From Bacteroidales bacterium (lineage in GTDB: Bacteria > Bacteroidota > Bacteroidia > Bacteroidales > F082), in NCBI GenBank assembly GCA_017428285.1, contig JAFRRE010000172.1, positions 1 to 28,081 of the forward strand: DNA of 28,081 nucleotides. The letters are read 5' to 3'. This document shows, in pieces, positions 21,791 to 28,081 of this stretch. Position 1 is the first letter of the stretch. Each line of letters begins with the position of its first letter. The translations under genes were made by a program, and so were the position numbers. Below the pieces are notes generated by a model. That model searched no databases. It was given only the letters and a program-made list of their open reading frames with translations, and had not been told where the DNA came from.

Positions 21791-24532
21791 TTATACAATC
21801 GTAGATTCTGGCTGCTTGAAAAATCCATTATCATATTCGATACTACATGTTGGGCATATCCATCTTTCTTTATCATCTTCAACATAATACTGCAGTTGTG
21901 TTCCGCATTTGTGGCAGTAGTATATGCCCTTATCATTATGCCCTTGCCCTAGTTTGCTTAAAACACGAATTGGCACGGGCTTGTTCTGCAAAGTGTATCT
22001 TTGCGCTTGCCGATCATAAAGGTCATCATCGCAACAAGATAGGCAGCTAGGGCAAATATACCAACCATTAGGGCATTTTGCACTATCTCGTGAATCAATC
22101 AAGCCTGTTTTACATTTGAAACAATAACTCAAATAAACGGGTTGATTGTACTCGGGACATGTTGGGTTAATACATGAATAATAGTTGTGTAGATTGATGC
22201 CTCCACTGCCTTTATGTGTGTACATAAGGTGGCCACAGTTTCTGCACTTTAAACGTCTGAATTTTTTCATTGCACGATTGGCACAAGCAATAAAATCAGT
22301 AATCGTTTCGTCGGGCTCATATCCAGCTTCTGTTTTCCGTAGTTTTGGGAAGCCCATAATCTCTATCAAATGGTAAAGTGAATGATGTTGCCACGACGAA
22401 CAGTTTTCCAATGTTTGTTGTTCCAAACAATTGTGGAAACACTCCAACCCTCGACACCAGAAATACGGCAAACCAGTTGCTTTGTCTCTCTCTTCGCTTA
22501 GCTTAGGCGCACAGTAAGGTTTGTGGTTTTTATTGTTTTGGCTTGTTAAAAACTGAATCTGCCAATCTTTGGGATCATGTGGTATGCTCTTGTTGAAATA
22601 ATACAGATTTTTTAGTCTGAGTAATAGTTCCTTATTATACGGTACCTCAAAGTGTTTTCCGTCAAACTCATTAGCTTTTAGTTCTATCTTCAAGGTTTCT
22701 ACCACACGCTTCTTTAGCTCCATAGATTCTTTGTCTTTGAAATCTTGCTTAACCACATCCGATGCATTAAACGGATGGATATTCTTTTCTTCACATATTG
22801 CTTTTTTGATTCCAAAAACGTCAAATTTCCAACCTACCACTGGTTTCGACTGAGGTATGATGCGCATGGTGAGCGGTTTTGAATATTGAACGAGTAAACG
22901 CAGTGTTTTTAATGCTCCAGAGCTAATTATAAAGCGTTTTTCATCGATCTTTCTGCAAACGCCAACCCGTGAACGAATATAGTTGCTCATTTTCTCAATT
23001 GAGGTTTGCTCCAAATCGATGATATGAGTATTATTCGGGTAATGGTTGTCGTTAACCTCTGGCATAGGCTCTTTAAGAATATGATTCAACCATTTATAGT
23101 CACTATCATACACCACCCACTTGTTTTGATATTGGCATTCTTTTAAGCAAGTAAGCTTGGCTTTCCTACGCACAACACCCTCCGGTGTTTTCTCCTCAAT
23201 AATTCGCGAGCTTAAACAACGTTCCAATAATTCTCCAGAAAGAGGTCGTTTTTCTTCGTCATAACCACAAGCATAGTATGTTTGATGTCGGCTTTTAGCA
23301 TCTAACCATGTGCGAATTGTCCCAAGCAGGTTCTCTTCGGTAAACTTACTCTCATCCAATTCAAAGACAATGTCATAATCAATAAATCCATAGAATTGTC
23401 TGTTATAAACAGCTCCGCCATCGCATTGGGGAAGAAACTCTTCCATCCCAAGAGTTATGCTTGGTTTTGTCACATCGCAATGAGTTATCACGAAATCCAA
23501 TACACCATCAAAAGTCTGGAATGTCTCTCCATTGGAATGCAGCACTGTCAGCAGAATATCATTAAGCAATGGTACGGAAAGGTTGATTGGCTCATCTGGT
23601 GAGTAAAGACAATACCTGTATCGAATAAACTCTGAATACTTGCTCTCCTTGAATTGTTCGAGGATTTCAGCGTCAAGTACTGTTTTGCCAAGTCGAACAT
23701 CATGGAAATAGCGTTTGACTATCTCCATTTGAATTTTATGAGACGATAGGGCATAAATGGAATTCAATGTTGAATAATCCACAGAAGCATCATCGTTGTG
23801 TAACCAGCGTAAAAAACGCAAAAATGGGTTTTGTGTTTGATCATCTATCGATTCGCCTGTAAATTCTACAACATCATTTCCTAGTATAAAATCAGTCAGC
23901 TCAAAGAGATTCCAATTCTTGTATTCTTCATTTGTTTCTGGAGCTTCAAAGCTTCTCGCTTCTATTATTGAATCAGGAAGGTAGATTTCATAGTTGTAAT
24001 TAAAACGCATCAAAGCATTTTTCATCAGTTGTTGTTTGTCAACAGACAAACACCTACAAATCTTGCTTAAAGCATTGATGATATATGGTTGCGTCATCAC
24101 ATCATACAATCCCAATGCCTTGACGATAATTTCACTGTTCCATTGGCAATTGTCAAGCATCCACAGCAAATGTATGTATGGATACCTGTCGGCGGGAGCT
24201 TGTGAACGTATTATGTAACTATTGATGACAATACGCCAATCGTCAATATCGGAGGCGTTAACTTCATGGATGTCAAACGAAACAATTTCCTGGTTTAATG
24301 ACTTTTCTTTGGTTATTGCTTCCGATACAACAAGATTATATCCATAGCAATTTCCTTGAAATTCTCCATCATCAATGCTGCTACTGAAATCAATATCAAC
24401 TGCTTTCCATGCATAACGCACAACATCATTGCCGTTTTCGTCAGTATATGAATGCTCATCCCTATGAAGAAACAGCAACGGATTCTTCATGAGCTCTTCA
24501 TACCTGGCCTTATTTGTTGAGAGCGTTGGCAT
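21791..24532 (-). CDS. large zinc-ribbon protein of the kinase/regulator operon
   Basis: A 913-residue protein, third gene of the operon and the likely effector or target-binding part. The N-terminal ~650 residues show no recognised domain, no P-loop and no nuclease signature. The C-terminal quarter is packed with metal-binding pairs: C674, C693, C698, C702; C763/C766 with C787/C792; C804/C807 with C820; C827/C830 and C833/C834; C873/C876 with C893/C896. The CxxC pairs look like zinc ribbons that bind nucleic acid or protein. The gene starts 14 bp after the response-regulator stop. Its codon use is AT-richer than in the genes to its left, which suggests separate acquisition. Confidence 0.75.
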   Translation of the reverse strand: MPTLSTNKARYEELMKNPLLFLHRDEHSYTDENGNDVVRYAWKAVDIDFSSSIDDGEFQGNCYGYNLVVSEAITKEKSLNQEIVSFDIHEVNASDIDDWRIVINSYIIRSQAPADRYPYIHLLWMLDNCQWNSEIIVKALGLYDVMTQPYIINALSKICRCLSVDKQQLMKNALMRFNYNYEIYLPDSIIEARSFEAPETNEEYKNWNLFELTDFILGNDVVEFTGESIDDQTQNPFLRFLRWLHNDDASVDYSTLNSIYALSSHKIQMEIVKRYFHDVRLGKTVLDAEILEQFKESKYSEFIRYRYCLYSPDEPINLSVPLLNDILLTVLHSNGETFQTFDGVLDFVITHCDVTKPSITLGMEEFLPQCDGGAVYNRQFYGFIDYDIVFELDESKFTEENLLGTIRTWLDAKSRHQTYYACGYDEEKRPLSGELLERCLSSRIIEEKTPEGVVRRKAKLTCLKECQYQNKWVVYDSDYKWLNHILKEPMPEVNDNHYPNNTHIIDLEQTSIEKMSNYIRSRVGVCRKIDEKRFIISSGALKTLRLLVQYSKPLTMRIIPQSKPVVGWKFDVFGIKKAICEEKNIHPFNASDVVKQDFKDKESMELKKRVVETLKIELKANEFDGKHFEVPYNKELLLRLKNLYYFNKSIPHDPKDWQIQFLTSQNNKNHKPYCAPKLSEERDKATGLPYFWCRGLECFHNCLEQQTLENCSSWQHHSLYHLIEIMGFPKLRKTEAGYEPDETITDFIACANRAMKKFRRLKCRNCGHLMYTHKGSGGINLHNYYSCINPTCPEYNQPVYLSYCFKCKTGLIDSRDSAKCPNGWYICPSCLSCCDDDLYDRQAQRYTLQNKPVPIRVLSKLGQGHNDKGIYYCHKCGTQLQYYVEDDKERWICPTCSIEYDNGFFKQPESTIV

Positions 24533-24546
24533 ACTAAACAGGCTTA

Positions 24547-25602
24547 TTATTCTTGAAGTTTGCTATTTCTATTGTCCCGCCATGCCATCTTGTTATCATC
24601 TACATTTGGATGTGTGTTGATATAACCATTATACCAAAGGATTAAATCGCAAAGCTGTAACGCAAAGCTTTTTAATAGGAGCGGAGAATTGCTTACACTG
24701 CTTAAATACTCCTCTTTCTTGATTTCGCCATCATCTTCAGTATCCGAATGACAGAACGGTGGGATAATATCTGCCATCTCACGCAAGACTCTTTTAAGTA
24801 CTGGAGGAAGCACCGCATATTTGCTTTCTATGACAGTAATATCTTCTCCATTATTGCTTTTTCTCTTTGCACTCACACCAGAAAGAATTAAGCACGACCA
24901 TCTCAAATTGATTTTCTTTCCCCAATCTGGCAAAATCCCATGAGAAGCCATAGAACGAAACATATATTCAAGTACTTCTCGCGCCTTTACAAATTGACCA
25001 TTATAGTCCTTATATTTGACTTCATTTAGGAAATGGATCGGAATAAGCAAATCTTCCAAAGCGAAACAACCATTATTATCTATTTCGCATGCTTTCATCG
25101 CTTCAAAAACATTTCGATACATCTCTCGTATCTGAATTTGTGGTGACTTTTTTGCATAATATCTAATTCTCCTAAACAAAGTTTCATTGTCAATGTTTTT
25201 TGAATAATAGTTTTTGTTGGTTGCTTCTGTCCAATCAGCATCCCACTTCATTCGGTCGTCTATAATAGAATCAGACACTTCAGATTCAGCACCACCTGTG
25301 AGAACATACCATGGTATTATTCTCCGTTTTTCTTTACTAATTACAGCTATATCTTTTAATGCTGCTGCGAGAAACTTTACAGCGTTGTCTGGGTCTTCAC
25401 GATGGAATTTACATTTAGCGTCCAGAATGATTGCAGACCAACGGTCATAATCCTTTTCCAATGCTACTCTTGCGTCGTCCCAGCACGAATAATCATGCAA
25501 TTCTAGACCTAGTTCTTCTGCTTTTAATGGATAAGACTCGATTACTTTAGGATCATCTTCTACCCATAGTACTTGTATTAAATCTAAATCAAATGCTTCC
25601 AT
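24547..25602 (-). CDS. response regulator with unknown output domain
   Basis: A 351-residue protein. Residues 8-148 form a receiver domain with every key site: acidic E15, D16 and D17 (VLWVEDD), phospho-acceptor D61 (IILDAK), T102 (YVLTGG) and K135 (YYSKN). The output part (~150-351) is not a DNA-binding domain I know. It is mainly helical and contains R216-S-M-A-S-H221, a spacing like the R-x4-6-H of HEPN ribonucleases, which may be chance. It lies between the kinase-like gene (12 bp gap) and the zinc-ribbon gene (14 bp gap). Inferred: phosphorylation by the neighbouring kinase switches on an output or recruits the 913-aa protein. Confidence 0.8.
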   Translation of the reverse strand: MEAFDLDLIQVLWVEDDPKVIESYPLKAEELGLELHDYSCWDDARVALEKDYDRWSAIILDAKCKFHREDPDNAVKFLAAALKDIAVISKEKRRIIPWYVLTGGAESEVSDSIIDDRMKWDADWTEATNKNYYSKNIDNETLFRRIRYYAKKSPQIQIREMYRNVFEAMKACEIDNNGCFALEDLLIPIHFLNEVKYKDYNGQFVKAREVLEYMFRSMASHGILPDWGKKINLRWSCLILSGVSAKRKSNNGEDITVIESKYAVLPPVLKRVLREMADIIPPFCHSDTEDDGEIKKEEYLSSVSNSPLLLKSFALQLCDLILWYNGYINTHPNVDDNKMAWRDNRNSKLQE

Positions 25603-25614
25603 GCTTTATTATTG

Positions 25615-28023
25615 TTATAAAGATCTAACGGTGTTAGAATGATTAAACGTTAGAATATATTTTACTGTGAACTCGTCTTCTGGCGAAGAAACAATTACTA
25701 CCTTTCCATCATATCTCTGCATGATATCGTCTATTTCATTGCATCCAATGCCATTATGACCATCATGATGAAGCGCGGTAGAAACACCGTATTCTAATAA
25801 CGACCTGGTATCTCTTTCATTAGGAATTGGTGAGCCGTTGTTTTCTATTATTACTACCAAGGCCATGCCATCCATGTGCCATGAGAATCTTAGTTGATAG
25901 TCCTTACGTGTTTTATTATCAAAACCGTGTGCTTTGGCGTTAGATATGATGTTTTTGAACACGCGTTTTAACGCATCTTTTGGGAAAAGGAACTGACAAA
26001 TTGAGTTTCCCTTCGACAAAATGATGTTTCCTGAGAAAGGGTCTTGGATATCTTTAGTAGCCTGATTATGGCCATGTTCCCACATCATAATCGGCTTGAA
26101 GTTAAGCCAACCGCTTTCGTTTTTCTTTATATAATCCTCAATGAATAACTCAGGGTCAATCCATTCTGGTTTTTCGAAGGAGTAATCCACTGAAGCAATA
26201 TGCTCCATAGCCGGCATCATGTCCTTCAAATTTTGTGATATAAATTCAAAAGCTTCCCGAACAGTAGTTCCTTTTACCCTTGAAATCACATTATCATCCG
26301 CCAAGCTTCCGTTATGACGGATACGAAATTCATTCAAAGCAAAGAACATGGCTTCTATGGAGGATAACGATTGAGTAAGCGCATGCTTACGCATTCGGAT
26401 TGCCTTTGTGTAGTTCTTTTGCTCTTGTTTCATCTCCAACTGAGAAGCCTGCAATGCCTCATAGTTTATCTCGCACAAAAAAGCAAGCTTTTCCTTGTCT
26501 GTGTGATTAGGAACAATCACTTTGTCCATAATCAGCGGGAAAGTGCTAACATTTATTTCGCCTTCGCAGATTGAAACTATCTGGTCTCTTACTACAGGAT
26601 CAAACAGCAACGCTGCAATGTATCGCACGTCAATCCCATCCTTTGGAACAATGCATACGATGGCACTAAGAGTTGCAATTCCGGTTTCGGGAAGCTCGCT
26701 AATGTAGCCTACAACAGTTTTCTTTTTATGTCCGTATAGTAAAACACAGCGCTCTTTGATGGATCTTATCCGGTATTTCAAATTGTCGTCAAAAGCGATG
26801 CTCTCTGCCAAATCTAAATCTTGTGATAGAATATTAGCATCCTTGTATTCATTTGCCATTTTTGCAGGAGTCACAACAGGTTTTTGCTTCACTTTTTCAG
26901 ACAGCACCCAGCCTTCGTCATCTTTGATCATTTCGTGCTCCTTTAATGCAACGAATGTCACCAATTCAGAAAGAGGAATTCCTGTTTTTGGCAGCTTTGT
27001 GCTATAAAAGCTTGGCCATAAAATCTCTCTACTTATAGTTTCCGCATTCACGGAAAAAGTCTCGCTTGTTCTTTCGTTCTTAAAAAGAACTATCGTGTTA
27101 TCTTTTTTCTCCACTATGAGAAGCAGATATGAATCTATATTTTGACCGAGTATGCTTTTATCTTCATATTCTACAACTGAAGAAATAGCCATGTCAAAAA
27201 CAATCTGATTTCGAAATGACATAATTTCATCGGAATGAAACACGTCGTCACCTTCTCCAGCCATTTCTTCCATGAACTCTGAGAAAAACAGCATCCTTCC
27301 TTCCGGTTTCAAAAGGTCATATAATGCCACAATATCGTTACATTCTGTGCCAAATATGCGCTGGCTAAAATACTTATTCTCATTTGCTCGCAAAATGACA
27401 ACGTCCATACTGCCATTAGTGGGTAATGAATAGGTGTATTTTTCGTCAATTTCTTCCCCGCATACTACTTCAGACTTAATACCTGCCGCAAACAAACGAA
27501 TTTGCCCAAGTGCCCAAACTACCTGCTGCTCATAATTCATGCCTGTGAATCCATAAATGACACAGTCAGGAAACATCACAGCGAGATCACAATATTCCGC
27601 ATCAGCAATGAATACTCTTGCTCCTTTCTTTGGTTTCGCATAATCTTTTACAAGCCTAATGCGTTCCTTGGAAATACCTCCGTTAAAATGCTTGGCATGA
27701 GATCCATTTAGCCATTCATTCCTGTGGCTGAATTCATAGGAAACCACATCGGTAAAGTTCTCACAAAGAAAAGCGAACTCCTCTTTAGTCAACGCCTCCT
27801 TGTGGTATTTATCTGCATATTCGGTGAGCGCATCCAGAATCTGAGGTTCTGCACCGTCACCTGTAACAGCCGCATAAAGCTTTATAAGCAATTGTTCATC
27901 TGCCTCATTATCAATAGGCGTTAAAAATCCATTATCACAAGCCTTTGGGCAATGCTCGGCCACATAGTTACGATACTTGGCAACAAGACTCTCTATAGTG
28001 AGGTTGTTTTGTGTTTTTTGCAT
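25615..28023 (-). CDS. histidine kinase-like ATPase fused to HsdM/HsdS-like domains
   Basis: An 802-residue protein, first gene of the operon. Residues ~115-310 look like a type I (HsdM) methylase fold with a motif-I-like GARVFIADAEYCD, but where N-P-P-F/Y is expected there is DVVILRANENK, so it is probably not catalytic. Residues ~335-535 resemble an HsdS target-recognition domain (LPKTGIPLSELV; EGEINVSTFPLIMDKVIVP). Residues ~540-610 are a dimerisation-type helix pair with H547 (RMRKHALTQSL). Residues ~680-795 are a HATPase_c: N-box N691/N695, ENNGSPIP, GHNGIG. The ATG at 28023 is preferred over a TTG at 28062. Domain calls above are by pattern; the ATPase is surest. Confidence 0.75.
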   Translation of the reverse strand: MQKTQNNLTIESLVAKYRNYVAEHCPKACDNGFLTPIDNEADEQLLIKLYAAVTGDGAEPQILDALTEYADKYHKEALTKEEFAFLCENFTDVVSYEFSHRNEWLNGSHAKHFNGGISKERIRLVKDYAKPKKGARVFIADAEYCDLAVMFPDCVIYGFTGMNYEQQVVWALGQIRLFAAGIKSEVVCGEEIDEKYTYSLPTNGSMDVVILRANENKYFSQRIFGTECNDIVALYDLLKPEGRMLFFSEFMEEMAGEGDDVFHSDEIMSFRNQIVFDMAISSVVEYEDKSILGQNIDSYLLLIVEKKDNTIVLFKNERTSETFSVNAETISREILWPSFYSTKLPKTGIPLSELVTFVALKEHEMIKDDEGWVLSEKVKQKPVVTPAKMANEYKDANILSQDLDLAESIAFDDNLKYRIRSIKERCVLLYGHKKKTVVGYISELPETGIATLSAIVCIVPKDGIDVRYIAALLFDPVVRDQIVSICEGEINVSTFPLIMDKVIVPNHTDKEKLAFLCEINYEALQASQLEMKQEQKNYTKAIRMRKHALTQSLSSIEAMFFALNEFRIRHNGSLADDNVISRVKGTTVREAFEFISQNLKDMMPAMEHIASVDYSFEKPEWIDPELFIEDYIKKNESGWLNFKPIMMWEHGHNQATKDIQDPFSGNIILSKGNSICQFLFPKDALKRVFKNIISNAKAHGFDNKTRKDYQLRFSWHMDGMALVVIIENNGSPIPNERDTRSLLEYGVSTALHHDGHNGIGCNEIDDIMQRYDGKVVIVSSPEDEFTVKYILTFNHSNTVRSL

Positions 28024-28081
28024 AGTCTCTTTTTTTTTGGTATTATATTCAAGTTGTGGCAACGAGTTTTTCCCGTTTTCG

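Noticed and set aside
21791..28023. identity with Detocs or with the Z1/HATPase type restriction clusters
   Set aside because: No phosphorylase-like effector, no Z1, phospholipase-D-like or Vsr-type domain is visible; the partner proteins differ.

Overview
The window looks like Bacteroidales chromosome (Prevotella- or Bacteroides-like) carrying a large integrative element loaded with DNA-defence genes. Evidence for the host: repeated Bacteroidetes-type promoters (TAnnTTTG with, in the best cases, an upstream TTTG), a tandem family that resembles DUF6266, Bacteroidetes-style integrase and primase modules, and mostly weak Shine-Dalgarno sequences. The species cannot be named from the sequence alone.

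Region 1 (1-6856), left flank. A degenerate repeat array (85-285) lies downstream of an MBL-fold hydrolase (minus strand). A minus-strand pair follows: a thermonuclease lipoprotein (SNase fold) and an M15 peptidase of endolysin type. Divergent from it is a plus-strand run of four tandem DUF6266-like paralogues, then a small membrane/coiled-coil protein and a lipoprotein with a C-terminal membrane segment, an architecture like a phage unimolecular spanin. This could be a decayed or domesticated prophage-type module. From 6259 to 7145 there is no convincing gene. That stretch holds terminators, two covarying hairpin repeats, 19-bp direct repeats, the attachment site and the integrase promoter.

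Region 2 (6857-14139), left end and core of the element. A 46-nt 3' fragment of tRNA-Pro(TGG) on the minus strand marks attL. Next come arm-type direct repeats and a tyrosine recombinase with an atypical active site, then an RteC-like hypothetical gene, and a translationally coupled operon of two helix-turn-helix proteins, a BT4734/VirE-N-type primase-polymerase and a DUF3987-type helicase-like protein. Small accessory genes and palindromic repeats follow. No intact tRNA-Pro is seen to the right, so the element should continue past the end of the window.

Region 3 (14140-21770), first defence block. About 800 bp without a gene carries two repeat families, including six copies of a 12-bp iteron, and a near-consensus promoter. 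This leads into a DpnII-like GATC restriction-modification operon (DpnM-like, DpnII-like, an unknown 174-aa protein, an extended DpnA-like methylase). It is followed by a fusion of an Mrr-like nuclease with an ImmA/IrrE-like peptidase, then a two-gene unit: an XRE regulator with a putative EVE/PUA-like domain, and a CoiA-like nuclease.

Region 4 (21791-28023, minus strand, visibly AT-richer) is the most unusual part. A tight three-gene operon encodes (i) an 802-aa protein that appears to join a degenerate type I HsdM-like methylase fold, an HsdS-like target-recognition domain and a histidine-kinase ATPase; (ii) a response regulator with a complete receiver site and an unknown output domain; (iii) a 913-aa protein with a cysteine-rich zinc-ribbon C-terminus. 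My inference is a two-component defence system whose sensor was built from restriction-modification parts. I do not recognise it as a described system.
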